Source of the DNA: Phycisphaeraceae bacterium
Lineage (GTDB): Bacteria > Planctomycetota > Phycisphaerae > Phycisphaerales > UBA1924
Direction: 5' to 3'
DNA: 64,000 nt
NCBI GenBank assembly: GCA_019636555.1
Contig: JAHBXH010000001.1
Location: 2,080,928 to 2,144,927, forward strand
Shown here: piece by piece, positions 35,699 to 44,355 of the stretch
Position numbering within the stretch: position 1 is the first letter of the stretch
Layout: each line of letters begins with the position of its first letter
Made by a program: the position numbers and the translations under genes
The notes under the pieces: generated by a model
Database searches by the model: none
What the model was told of the DNA's origin: nothing
The model's input: the letters and a program-made list of their open reading frames with translations, nothing else

Positions 35699-36499
35699 AT
35701 GAGCCCGCAAACTGCACAATCCGCCGCGGCCGATCCCTTCACCGGTCGTCGCATCGTCTCGCGCGACGAATGGCTCCGCGAGCGCATCACGCTACTGGCG
35801 GAAGAAAAAGAACTCACTCATCGTCGCGATGCCGTCGCTGACAAGGTCCGCAATCTGCCATGGGTGAAGGTGGACAAGTCGTATGTGTTTGATTCGCCAC
35901 GCGGCAAGCGATCGCTCGCCGATCTTTTCGGTGACAAGCCCCAGCTCGTCGTCTACCACTTCATGTTCGACCCGACATGGACGCAGGGTTGTAAATCATG
36001 TTCATTCATCGCAGACCATTACAACGGGATCGTCGTGCACCTTGCACAGCGCGACATCTCATTCCTCACCGTTTCGAAAGCCCCGATCGACAAGATCGAG
36101 CAATTCCGAAAGCGAATGGGATGGACATTTCCATGGGTCTCCGGCGCGGACAACGACTTCGGCCGCGACTTCGGTGTGTCATTCACCGATGATGAGCTGA
36201 CCGGCGGCAAGGCGACGTACAACTTCACCGACAAGCCCTATCCGATCCGCGAACTGCCCGGCTTGTCCGTTTTCATCAAGAACGATCGGAACGAAGTCTT
36301 CCACACGTATTCGTCGTTTGCTCGCGGCTTGGAAAATTTCCTGACCGCGTACCGGTTCATCGACGTCACTCCAAAGGGCCGTGACGAAGCACAGACCGGC
36401 GGCATGGGCTGGCTGCGTCATCACGATCGCTATGACGACACGGCCTTTGTCGATCCTTGGCTCGAGAGGCCCGGCATCACGTCTCCGCTCCCGCGCTGA
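35699..36499 (+). CDS. DUF899 thioredoxin-fold protein
   Basis: 266 residues from ATG at 35699, with AAAGGAAA 5 bases upstream. The DUF899 pattern is clear: RDEWLRERITLLAEEKELT, LPWVKVDKSYVFD, LVVYHFMFDPTWTQGCKSCSF with its CxxC, then ISFLTVSKAPIDKIEQFRKR, WVSGADNDFGRDFGV and the C-terminal DVTPKGRDEA. It is a predicted thioredoxin-like oxidoreductase, cytoplasmic by lack of a signal peptide; no verified substrate. It lies between the SRPBCC and small membrane-protein genes, likely one operon. Confidence 0.88.
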   Translation: MSPQTAQSAAADPFTGRRIVSRDEWLRERITLLAEEKELTHRRDAVADKVRNLPWVKVDKSYVFDSPRGKRSLADLFGDKPQLVVYHFMFDPTWTQGCKSCSFIADHYNGIVVHLAQRDISFLTVSKAPIDKIEQFRKRMGWTFPWVSGADNDFGRDFGVSFTDDELTGGKATYNFTDKPYPIRELPGLSVFIKNDRNEVFHTYSSFARGLENFLTAYRFIDVTPKGRDEAQTGGMGWLRHHDRYDDTAFVDPWLERPGITSPLPR

Positions 36500-36528
36500 C
36501 CGATCCGCAATTTCACAAAGGGCAACGC

Positions 36529-36849
36529 ATGAATTGCTGCACCAACGAAGCGCCCGTGGCGCCGGGTAACCCTGCGCGGGCGACGCACGTCGATCAGAGT
36601 TTTCCGCTGACGCGTACCTATTTCCGGCGCGCTCTGCGCACGATCGAATGGGTCGTTCCGGTCGCAACGCTTGCGCTGATCCCGAAGTGCCCGGGTTGTA
36701 TCGCGGGATACGTGCTGCTGATTTCGGGAATCGGCCTTTCTCTTTCTGCCGCGACGGCGATTCGGTTCGGGTTGATCGGTTTCTGCATCGCGGCACTTGC
36801 GTACCTCACCTTTCGGACCCTACGCGGCGTATTGGCCGTGCGAGTTTGA
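36529..36849 (+). CDS. small membrane protein with CxxC motif
   Basis: 106 residues from ATG at 36529, with AAAGGG 6 bases before. It begins MNCCTNEAP, then has a helix pair: WVVPVATLALIPKCPGCIAGYVLLIS (about 42-68) and IRFGLIGFCIAALAYL (about 82-98). The sequence PKCPGC is a CxxC placed in a membrane helix, like MerC-type or MauE-like small thiol proteins, but I cannot assign it. It follows DUF899 by 29 bases and is probably the last gene of this operon. Confidence 0.65.
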   Translation: MNCCTNEAPVAPGNPARATHVDQSFPLTRTYFRRALRTIEWVVPVATLALIPKCPGCIAGYVLLISGIGLSLSAATAIRFGLIGFCIAALAYLTFRTLRGVLAVRV

Positions 36850-36917
36850 CCGATCGGTGCCAAAAACGACGATCCGAAGATGCAGGAATTTCGCTGGCGG
36901 CGATCGCAGCTATGAAG

Positions 36918-37250
36918 TCACTTCCGGCGTTTTCGTTTGGTGGCGGTTTTCCGACGCGGCACAGGGGGCTCCCACAATTCGACTCGATTACCTTCGCAAT
37001 CTTTGATCTAGCCGAACTTTCCAAATTCGGAATCCTGGGTTTGCGGATCGACCCACACGCCTTCTTTCTTCAGCTGTGACAGCATCTTCCTTAAGTCGGC
37101 GACCCGGTAGTTGATCATGTGCCCCTGCTTGCCTGCCCCGAAGTACTTCGTGTCAGCTTTGAAAGCGCTCCAAACCGTCGCGCCGGTTTTTTTCGGGTTC
37201 TTCAATTCGCGCCACTCGAACTGGCACCCGTTCCACTGCCCGTCCCCGCA
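36918..37250 (-). pseudogene. VOC/glyoxalase-family pseudogene (nonsense codon, N-terminus lost)
   Basis: Read on the minus strand from about 37250: WNGCQFEWRELKNPKKTGAT, VWSAF, MINYRVADLRKMLSQLKKEG and SEFGKFG, then a TAG stop at 37008-37010, and the same frame continues with NRVELWEPPVP and a basic tail to TGA at 36918. Glyoxalase/VOC relatives read FGKFGW at this point and DPEGNRxELWEP after it, so the TAG replaces TGG (Trp). DPEG has also become DCEG. The N-terminal half with the first metal ligands is missing. Intact relatives often sit beside SRPBCC and DUF899 genes, as here. Confidence 0.8.
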
Positions 37251-37256
37251 CCGGCG

Positions 37257-37968
37257 CGGTCCTATTCAAGCATTGCAATATCGCCGGACGGTGAGCGATT
37301 GATTGCCACCCAGGAAAGCACCAGCCCGGACGATTTGGGTACTCAAGTGTGGATACAAGATTTGAAACGCAGACCACGACACGGCTCCCGGTCGAGGGCA
37401 TGACGGACGGCATGATGTGGAGCAACGACGGGCGGCAGATCGCGTACAGCACTTTTACGAACAAAGAATTTTCGATCTGGGAGCGACCGGCGGTCCCGTC
37501 GGGCGGAGCCGCGAAGATGTTTGCGACCCCGATCGCTCAACAGCTGTTTGTGGCTCCGAGTGCGTGGTCACCCGACGGCAAGATCCTGGCGATCGTCCAG
37601 TCCGACATCAAGACCAACAAGAGTGATGTGCTGATGCTGGAGCAGGAACCGGACAGCACGGAGTGGAAATGCACACCATATTTGAACTCGCCGGTCGATG
37701 AACACGCGCTGCGGTTTTCGCCCGACGGCAAGTGGGTGGTGTTCTGCTCGGTTGAGTCCGGGCGTCACGAGCTATACGCGCAGCGCTTCACCGGCGCAGG
37801 GTCTGGCGCGAAGGACGCCGCGAGCGGGCGCGTGCAGATCTCGACGAGCGGACATGATGGCGGCGTCTGATGGTCATCTTGGAAGGGGAGAACGAGCGGG
37901 TAAGCCGCATCGACCTGATCGTCAACTTCCTGGAAGAGATTCGAGCGAAGATGGGCACGGCGAAGTAG
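37257..37968 (+). pseudogene. TolB/PD40-type beta-propeller pseudogene (frameshift and internal deletion)
   Basis: Three frames join into one protein. From about 37257, RSYSSIAISPDGERLIATQE and TQVWIQDLKR; a -1 shift near 37368 leads to QTTTRLPVEGMTDGMMWSND, WSPDGKILAIV and RFSPDGKWVVFCS up to TGA at 37868-37870; another -1 shift gives ERVSRIDLIVNFLEEIRAKM to TAG at 37966-37968. SPDGK repeats are PD40 blades. The final part matches the usual C-terminus of such proteins (V-x-NF-x-EL), but the blades between GHDGG and this end are missing. Typical parents are C-terminal parts of planctomycetal Ser/Thr kinases or TolB-like proteins. The N-terminal part is absent too. Confidence 0.75.
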
Positions 37969-38063
37969 CCGCAAAGCCGGACATGGTGGTGGCTCTCATG
38001 CCGGCGACCAGGATGCGAGTCGAGCCTCAAAATGGCGCGGGCGGTTGAGAAAGTTCAAACTTC

Positions 38064-38104
38064 CAAAAACAAAAGCCCCGCAAGTCCTTGGCCTGCGGGG
38101 CTTT
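38064..38104 (-). terminator. rho-independent terminator of tRNA-Pro
   Basis: On the minus strand, 11-bp arms AAAGCCCCGCA and TGCGGGGCTTT (plus-strand 38072-38082 and 38094-38104) flank an 11-base loop, and the transcript then reads TTTTGTTTTT. It starts 10 bases after the tRNA 3' end. Confidence 0.9.
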
Positions 38105-38113
38105 ATGCGTGAA

Positions 38114-38187
38114 TCGGGGTGGCGGGATTTGAACCCACGACCTTTTGACCCCCAGTCAAACGCGCTACCAAGCTGCGCTACACCCCG
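38114..38187 (-). tRNA. tRNA-Pro (anticodon GGG)
   Basis: 74 nt. Acceptor arms CGGGGTG and CACCCCG close the cloverleaf, with A as discriminator and no encoded CCA. The D arm has AGC...GGTAGCGC, the anticodon stem TTTGA/TCAAA holds the loop CTGGGGG with anticodon GGG, and the T arm is GTGGG-TTCAAAT-CCCGC. It reads codons CCC and CCU. It borders a pseudogene-rich stretch on its 3' side (lower coordinates). Confidence 0.95.
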
Positions 38188-38365
38188 CAATCTGCGGAGA
38201 CGAGCATAGGCCGCGAACTGTCTGCGCGGCGACCTCGCGACAATGCTGCGCGAAACCCGCCATTTCTTGTGGAATCGGGAATAGTCGCACTCTCTGGGCA
38301 GCTGGCGATTTCGCGTTTTCTCCTCTGCTGCGCGCCCTCCTTTCAGTCTGTATCCTCACCACCGG

Positions 38366-39760
38366 ATGCCGCCACAAACCGTCACGACAACCACGATCAA
38401 GAGTCGCCAGGACGCTCCCAAGAACACCGTCGCGCTCCGAGCCATGCCGGCCCAGCGATGTCTACTCATTCGCGGTGGCCGCGTCGTCGATCCCGCTTCG
38501 AAGACCGACAAAGTGTGCGATGTGCTTGTCGAAGGCGGCGTGATCCGCGCGATCGGGAAGAACCTCGATGCGCCATCGGGCGGGCTCGCGATCAATGCGA
38601 CCGGTTTGCTCGTGACTCCGGGCCTGATCGATCCGCACGTTCACTTGCGAGAGCCGGGGCACGAGCACAAAGAAACCATTCAGAGCGGCACGAGCGCCGC
38701 GGTCGTTGGCGGATTCACAAGTGTCTGCTGCATGCCGAACACGAGCCCGGCGATCGACACGCCCGAACTTGTGCGATTTGTCTACGACCGCGCGAATCTG
38801 ACGGCGCAGTGTCGCGTGTTTCCGGTCGCGGCCGGTACCAAGGGACGCAAAGGACTCGAAATCGCGGAGATTCTGCTCCTGCATCGCGCCGGGGCGGTCG
38901 CATTCAGCGACGACGGCGATTGCATCGCGTCGGCGCAGGTCATGTCGCGCGTCTTCGCCGCCATTAGCCAGACCGGCTCGACGTTCATGCAGCACTGCCA
39001 GGAACCGACCCTGACGCAGGGCGCGTCGATGCACGCCGGAACGGTTTCGGCTCGGCTCGGTTTGACGGGATGGCCGCGCATGGCCGAAGAGATCATCATC
39101 GAGCGAGATGTGCGCTTGCTGCGCCATTTGCGCTCCCCCTGCCGCTACCACGCGCAGCACATTTCAAGCGCCGGTTCGATCGACATCATCCGCCAGGCGC
39201 GTCGCGACGGTCTGCCGGTGACGGGCGAAGCATCGCCCCACCACTTGCTCCTGACCGACGACTTGTGCGACGGGTACAACACGCTCGCCAAGGTCAATCC
39301 GCCGCTTCGCGAAGCAATCGACGTCAACGCGCTGGTCGAGGGCGTTGCCGACGGAACAATCACGATTCTCGGCACGGATCACGCACCTCACTCCGCGGAA
39401 GAAAAGTCTCTTCCGTTTGAAGATGCGCCGATGGGAATCGTCGGGCTCGAGTGCGCGCTCCCGCTTTACGCGGAAGCTCTCGTGCATTCGGGCGCGATCT
39501 CCTGGCCGCGGCTGATCGCTCTTCTCACGGTCGAACCCGCAAGACTCTGCGGACTTGATGCGCTCGGCCTTGGTTCTCTGCAAAAGGACGCGCCCGCGGA
39601 TATCACGATCATCGACCCGACCGCGAAATGGTCGATCGATCCGGCCAAGATGGTCGGCAAGAGCAAGAACACGCCGCTCGCGGGACGCAAACTCGTCGGC
39701 CGCGCTGTGGCGACGATCGTCGGCGGCGTGCTTGTTCACGAATGCGGCATCGACGCCTGA
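38366..39760 (+). CDS. pyrC: dihydroorotase (PyrC class I)
   Basis: 464 residues if started at ATG 38366; ATG at 38444 (438 residues) fits the family start (RCLLIRGGRVVDP) better, and neither has a clear ribosome site. Amidohydrolase motifs: PGLIDPHVHLREPGHEHKET with the HxH metal site, GFTSVCCMPNTSP, the His in QHCQEP, YHAQHISSAGS, and the final metal Asp in GTDHAPHSAEEK. It closes carbamoyl aspartate to dihydroorotate in pyrimidine synthesis. All zinc ligands are present, so this is the active form and not the inactive PyrX-type partner. Convergent with cinA. Confidence 0.93.
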   Translation: MPPQTVTTTTIKSRQDAPKNTVALRAMPAQRCLLIRGGRVVDPASKTDKVCDVLVEGGVIRAIGKNLDAPSGGLAINATGLLVTPGLIDPHVHLREPGHEHKETIQSGTSAAVVGGFTSVCCMPNTSPAIDTPELVRFVYDRANLTAQCRVFPVAAGTKGRKGLEIAEILLLHRAGAVAFSDDGDCIASAQVMSRVFAAISQTGSTFMQHCQEPTLTQGASMHAGTVSARLGLTGWPRMAEEIIIERDVRLLRHLRSPCRYHAQHISSAGSIDIIRQARRDGLPVTGEASPHHLLLTDDLCDGYNTLAKVNPPLREAIDVNALVEGVADGTITILGTDHAPHSAEEKSLPFEDAPMGIVGLECALPLYAEALVHSGAISWPRLIALLTVEPARLCGLDALGLGSLQKDAPADITIIDPTAKWSIDPAKMVGKSKNTPLAGRKLVGRAVATIVGGVLVHECGIDA

Positions 39761-39769
39761 CCAACGGCA

Positions 39770-41077
39770 TCACTCCTGCCTGAGCAGGCGGACACCGCGC
39801 CGACCGCTGAGCGAGAGCCAGATCATCGCGAGTGCCGCGCGAGCCGACCACTCTCGGATGGCGGCACGATCGCCGGTAAACGCAAATCGCCTGATGTCCG
39901 GCTCCGCCTCGCGCGACGCGAGCGCGATGAACACCGTGCCGACCGGCTTTTGTTCCGTGCCCCCGGAGGGCCCCGCGACCCCGGTGATCGCAACCGCGTA
40001 GTCGGCGTTCGCTTCCGTCATGCCGCCGGTCGCCATCGCCAAAGCGACTTCGGCGCTCACTGCTCCCGGTGCGGGGGAATTGCCGGAATCCTTGAAGAGA
40101 TTCGCCGATACCCCAACTTCACGGGTCTTGGTTTCGTTTGAATAGGTCACCCAACCGGCGCGAAACACGTCCGACGCCCCGGCGACGTCCGTGAGCTGCG
40201 ACGCGACAAGGCCCCCGGTGCAACTCTCAACGATCGCAATTGTCTGGCCGCGCTCGCGCAGCGCTTGCACGATCACCGAAGCCAAAGTGTCGTCATCCGT
40301 ACCGAAGACGGCCTCGCCGATTAGGGCCCGAATCGTGGCCTCGTCGCGCGCGACGAGTTTCTTGGCTTCGGCGTTCGACACGGGCCCCTCGTATCGGATT
40401 CGGCAGGACACAACGCTGTTGCTCGCGGTTGTGCCGACGAGCGGAATCCGATCGCGCGACATCAAATCTCCGCCCGGCGCATCGCGGAAGCGCAGCGCAA
40501 TGTCCGACTCGCCAAGTCCGATCGTGTGAAGGACACGCACCAGAACAGTTCGCGACGGATCCGGTTTCAGTCTTGGAATCACCAGTCGCTCGAACATCGC
40601 CGCAAGCTCTCGGGGCGGGCCGGGAAGGCAGAACACATCGCATCTTCCGATACGCGAGCGGATTCCCGGGGCGGTCCCGAACAGATTGGGAAGAAACTCG
40701 GCCCGCGTCGGCCGCAGCGCCTGGACGCGGTTCAGTTCGTTCATCTGCCGCCCACGTGCGGAAAACCACGCCGCAATCTGCGCGAGCGCATCCGAATCTT
40801 CGAGGAGCGCGTCGCTCGATGCGTCCGCGAGGGCAAATCGCGTGAGATCGTCTTCCGTCGGTCCCAATCCGCCGGTACAGACAATCAGGTCCACACTCTC
40901 CGCGAGCCGCGCGAACGCCGCGGCAATTGCGTTGCGATCATCCGGCAGCGAGGCGTGTTCGACCGGCACGATCCCAAGATCGAGAAGCCTTGCCGCGATC
41001 CACTTGCTGTTGGTGTCGAGCGTCTGCCCGATGACTATTTCGTCGCCCTGAGAAATGATCGCAGCCTTCCGATGCAT
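39770..41077 (-). CDS. cinA: CinA-like nicotinamide-nucleotide amidohydrolase
   Basis: 435 residues from ATG at 41077 (a TTG two codons upstream is also in frame). The N-terminal MoaB/COG1058 domain begins KAAIISQGDEIVIGQTLDTN and has CTGGLGPTEDDLTR. The C-terminal amidase domain starts near residue 265 with VESCTGGLVASQLTDVAGAS (nucleophile Ser), then GWVTYSNETK, NADYAVAITGVAGPSGGTE and KPVGTVFIAL. Full-length two-domain CinA recycles NMN to nicotinate mononucleotide and, in the COG1058 domain, can hydrolyse ADP-ribose. The gene precedes nothing on its strand closely; pyk ends 17... bases upstream of its start (41094), so pyk-cinA may be one transcript. Confidence 0.92.
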   Translation of the reverse strand: MHRKAAIISQGDEIVIGQTLDTNSKWIAARLLDLGIVPVEHASLPDDRNAIAAAFARLAESVDLIVCTGGLGPTEDDLTRFALADASSDALLEDSDALAQIAAWFSARGRQMNELNRVQALRPTRAEFLPNLFGTAPGIRSRIGRCDVFCLPGPPRELAAMFERLVIPRLKPDPSRTVLVRVLHTIGLGESDIALRFRDAPGGDLMSRDRIPLVGTTASNSVVSCRIRYEGPVSNAEAKKLVARDEATIRALIGEAVFGTDDDTLASVIVQALRERGQTIAIVESCTGGLVASQLTDVAGASDVFRAGWVTYSNETKTREVGVSANLFKDSGNSPAPGAVSAEVALAMATGGMTEANADYAVAITGVAGPSGGTEQKPVGTVFIALASREAEPDIRRFAFTGDRAAIREWSARAALAMIWLSLSGRRGVRLLRQE

Positions 41078-41093
41078 GTGCAAACTCTATCAA

Positions 41094-42653
41094 TCACACG
41101 TGCTTGTGCGATCGAAGCCCCGCCTCGTCATCCCCCACCTTGTGCACGGCAACGAGATTGACCGACTTCGCGACGCCGAGAGGTCTGCCGCAGACGATGA
41201 CGATCGAGTCTCCCTGGCGGGCAATTCCTCGCGACACGAGGAATCGATCGATTTGCTCGTTCCACTGCGCCAAGGGCGAAGGCGCGTCTGGCGTCTTCAG
41301 GCAGACCGCGGTGACCGATCGAAGGATGGCCATCCGGCGGCACGCGCGGTGCGAAGACGAGTACGCGATGATCGGAATATCGAAATCGTTCTGCGAGAGA
41401 TAACGCGCCGTTCCGCCGGCTTGCGACCAGCAAACAACGGCCTTCGCGCCGACGTCGCGAGCAATCTGCCACGCACCGTGTGCCAGCGCCGCGGTCTGAT
41501 ACTTGCTCTGAATGAGGTGATGCGGGGCGTCGTGATGCTGGATCGCAAACGACATCCGCGTTTCGGCGGCGGAGGCGATCCGACGCATTGTCTCCACCAC
41601 AACAACCGGCCACTTTCCAGTCGCCGTCTCGGCTGAGAGCATCACGGCGTCCGCCCCGTCGAAGACCGCGTTCGCCACGTCGCTTGCTTCCGCTCGCGTC
41701 GGGGAAGGGCTCTCGATCATCGACTCGAGCATCTGCGTCGCGACGATGACCGGCTTTCCCCACGCGTGCGCTTCCGCGATGAGCTGCTTCTGAACGACGG
41801 GCACCTGGGCGATATCCATCTCGACGCCGAGGTCGCCACGCGCCGCCATGATCCCGTCGGCTGCCTCAACGATCGCCCGAATGTTCTCGACCGCCTGCGG
41901 CTTTTCGATCTTGGCGATTACCGGAATACTGGCCGACTCACCTTTCAGGTCCGCGTATCGCGTGACGGGGCAGATGCTCTGCAGGCGCTCCTTCAATTCC
42001 AGCACTTCCGCGGCTGTGCGCACGAAGCTGAGCGCGAGGAAATCGAGTTGATTCTCGACCGCCCACGAAACACACTCCCAATCCCGGTCGGTGATCGCGG
42101 GCGCCGAGACCGCGCTCTGCGGCAGATTGATGCCCTTGCCGCTTGTGATCAGCCCGCCGCCGCCGAGTGTGACCGTGCAGCGCAGCTCGCCGTCGCGTTC
42201 GCGCGGAAGCGCGAGCAAGCGGATCGCACCGTCGTTGATCAGCACCTTGTGACCGGGCTCGACCTCACGCACAATTGCCGGGTAGGTGGTCGGGAAAGCC
42301 GCGATCGGTTCGCCCGCCCCGGATTTCTCAACCCTCGCGATCTCAAGATCGTTTCGAAAAACCACCGTTTGACCGGGTTCGACGGAAATCCCGGGCGGCT
42401 CGACTTTGCCGACGCGGATCTTGGGTCCCTGCAAATCCCCGAGGCACGCGATGGGCCGATCGAGTTCCGCCGAAGTTTGGCGCACGGTGTCGAGCCGGCG
42501 CTCGTGTGCCGCGAAATCACCGTGCGAGAAGTTGAAGCGGAAGATCGCGACTCCGGCTTCGATCAGCTTGCGCACCACGGGAGGAGAATCGCTTCCCGGC
42601 CCGATCGTTGCGACAATCTTGGTGAATGCGGTTGGAGTAGTTGGCGGAATCAT
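41094..42653 (-). CDS. pyk: pyruvate kinase
   Basis: 519 residues from ATG at 42653; the frame is open much further upstream, but homology begins at KIVATIGPGSDSP. The TIM barrel has FRFNFSHGD, DLQGPKIRVG, a beta-barrel B domain about 95-190, VIAKIEKPQAVENI, IMAARGDLGVEM, VATQMLESMI and SAETATGKWPV. The C-terminal domain (KAVVCWSQAGGTARYLSQND, then SVTAVCL) is complete. It converts PEP + ADP to pyruvate + ATP in glycolysis. The K+-related position reads SHGD, standard. It starts 73 bases downstream of the stop of the substrate-binding protein gene and 16 bases before cinA. Confidence 0.95.
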   Translation of the reverse strand: MIPPTTPTAFTKIVATIGPGSDSPPVVRKLIEAGVAIFRFNFSHGDFAAHERRLDTVRQTSAELDRPIACLGDLQGPKIRVGKVEPPGISVEPGQTVVFRNDLEIARVEKSGAGEPIAAFPTTYPAIVREVEPGHKVLINDGAIRLLALPRERDGELRCTVTLGGGGLITSGKGINLPQSAVSAPAITDRDWECVSWAVENQLDFLALSFVRTAAEVLELKERLQSICPVTRYADLKGESASIPVIAKIEKPQAVENIRAIVEAADGIMAARGDLGVEMDIAQVPVVQKQLIAEAHAWGKPVIVATQMLESMIESPSPTRAEASDVANAVFDGADAVMLSAETATGKWPVVVVETMRRIASAAETRMSFAIQHHDAPHHLIQSKYQTAALAHGAWQIARDVGAKAVVCWSQAGGTARYLSQNDFDIPIIAYSSSHRACRRMAILRSVTAVCLKTPDAPSPLAQWNEQIDRFLVSRGIARQGDSIVIVCGRPLGVAKSVNLVAVHKVGDDEAGLRSHKHV

Positions 42654-42726
42654 CGGCCGGAATTGAACGATCAACGGAGCATGATTTTCGGGCGAGGCGC
42701 CACAAGTTTCACATGAATAGAGCCGC

Positions 42727-44292
42727 TCACAACTGTTCCTTCGCGCGAGCCTGTTCGAAGAGCCGCACGACTTCGAGATACCGCTGTTGGAAAAACTTGG
42801 TGTAGGCGATTTCCGCGCGCCTCTGGGCTCCTGGGCCCTTCCACGTATTCCGCACGGCCTGGAATGTCTCAGGAGTAAATGGGATCTCCTTGCCGTCCGC
42901 TCCCAGCGTGGTAGGCCATGCGTAGAAAGTCTTCTCCATCTCCGCGAGCACGGTCTTTGGGAAGGAAGAATCACCGCGAGCTTCGTTGATCGCTTTCCAC
43001 GCGGCTCGTTGCTCTTCGGAATTGTCGATCGCAAACGCACCCATCATCACGCCGATCGCAGATCGCCAGCCTGCTGGTTTCACCGAAGACGCCAACTCGT
43101 ACGGATTGACTTGATCGATCAGATACTTCCAGTATTTCTCGTACATGATCCGCCGGATCGGCATGCGACGAAGCTCGTAGTGCTTCGGCCCGAGCTTGAC
43201 ACCGTCCAGAACAGGTGAGTCCGCATTCTGCGTCCGGAAATTCCAGAGAGACTGCCCTTCGATCGAGAGCACAAATTCGACGAATCGCTTCGCCATTTCC
43301 GGATTGGGTCCGCCGCGCAGAATCGAAACCGGATCAGCATCAATGGATGCCGTTCCTTTCGGATCGATGTATCCGACACGGACCTGCGACGGATCTTCTC
43401 CCGATCGCGCGATCGCCTGCGCTTGGCTGCGTCCGTAAAAATCGATGGCGAGGCCGATCGCGCCCTCTCCGAGGCTGATGTCAATCGGCGGCTTCGTCGA
43501 CGAATTGGTGAAATAGCGGGCGTTCGCGCACATCTCCCGCAGGAGGCGCCAACCCTTTTCCCAACCGTAGTTGCTCAGAACAGCATCAAATGCGGTCGAG
43601 ATTGATCCTGATTGCCGCGGGTCCGCGAGCGCGACCATTCCCTGAAGCTTTGGATTCGCGAGATCTTCGAACGATGTCGGATCTTTCAACCCGAATCGCG
43701 AAAGCAGATCGCGGTTAAACACGATTCCGAATCCCGAAAGGGCGTTCCCGATCCAGTATTGATCCGGGTCGTAGAGAAGCGCCGAGCCGATCTCGTTCCT
43801 GCCGAACCACTCGTCGAGCTGCGCCTGCGTGAACCCCGCAGGCACCGACATCGGGATGTTCTTGGAAACCTGTTTCCCGTCCTTCTCAACCTTCACGATC
43901 ACGCCTTCGCCGGATTTCAGGCGCCCGTGGTCGAACGAGCCGCCACCGAACACGAGGTCGTAGTCGATCGTCCCCGGTTTGCACGATCCGTCCGGCGCGA
44001 TCGCGCCGCTATTGATTGCCGCGGTGTACTGACTTTGCAGCAGCTTGATGATCTCGCTTGTCCCGAGCGGTCCGCGCCAGTCGATCGAGACCGGCGTTCC
44101 GTACTTTCGCTGGTGCCACGCCTCGAATGCGGGGCCAAACTCCGCCGAGATCTGGGTCACGTGCGGCGTGATGATGATCAGCCGCGGCCCATCCTTCGCC
44201 GGCACCGACGAGCCGCCGGCCGGTCGCAGCAAAAACGGCACGCCGATGATCAGCAGGAACGCGGCAAGTAGTGGCACAATTCGGAGACTCAC
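42727..44292 (-). CDS. ABC-transporter extracellular substrate-binding protein (iron/polyamine type), orphan
   Basis: 521 residues from a GTG at 44292, with a signal-anchor-like N-terminus (VPLLAAFLLIIGVPFLL). The type II periplasmic binding fold is shown by RLIIITPHVTQISAEFGPAF, DLVFGGGSFDHGRL, YWIGNALSGFGIVFNRDLL, KLQGMVALADPRQSGSIS, EGAIGLAIDFYGRS, and GGPNPEMAKRFVEFVLSIEG. This order is typical of Fe3+/spermidine-type binders (SBP_bac family). It is longer than usual (about 340), with an extra C-terminal helical part (about 400-521). No permease or ATPase is adjacent, so partners must be elsewhere or it works differently. Confidence 0.8.
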   Translation of the reverse strand: MSLRIVPLLAAFLLIIGVPFLLRPAGGSSVPAKDGPRLIIITPHVTQISAEFGPAFEAWHQRKYGTPVSIDWRGPLGTSEIIKLLQSQYTAAINSGAIAPDGSCKPGTIDYDLVFGGGSFDHGRLKSGEGVIVKVEKDGKQVSKNIPMSVPAGFTQAQLDEWFGRNEIGSALLYDPDQYWIGNALSGFGIVFNRDLLSRFGLKDPTSFEDLANPKLQGMVALADPRQSGSISTAFDAVLSNYGWEKGWRLLREMCANARYFTNSSTKPPIDISLGEGAIGLAIDFYGRSQAQAIARSGEDPSQVRVGYIDPKGTASIDADPVSILRGGPNPEMAKRFVEFVLSIEGQSLWNFRTQNADSPVLDGVKLGPKHYELRRMPIRRIMYEKYWKYLIDQVNPYELASSVKPAGWRSAIGVMMGAFAIDNSEEQRAAWKAINEARGDSSFPKTVLAEMEKTFYAWPTTLGADGKEIPFTPETFQAVRNTWKGPGAQRRAEIAYTKFFQQRYLEVVRLFEQARAKEQL

Positions 44293-44355
44293 GGAGGAAG
44301 TCTACCGTGATTCGACTCGACCAAGGAGGATCGGTCCTCTTCCGGAGGCAGTTGC

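Noticed and set aside
36918-37205. TAG at 37008 read as pyrrolysine or programmed readthrough
   Set aside because: The N-terminal half of the protein is missing and DPEG is mutated to DCEG, so simple decay explains the stop better.
38114-38187. tRNA-Pro as the attachment site of an integrated element
   Set aside because: No integrase and no duplicated tRNA 3' end were seen on either side; the nearby pseudogenes alone are not enough.
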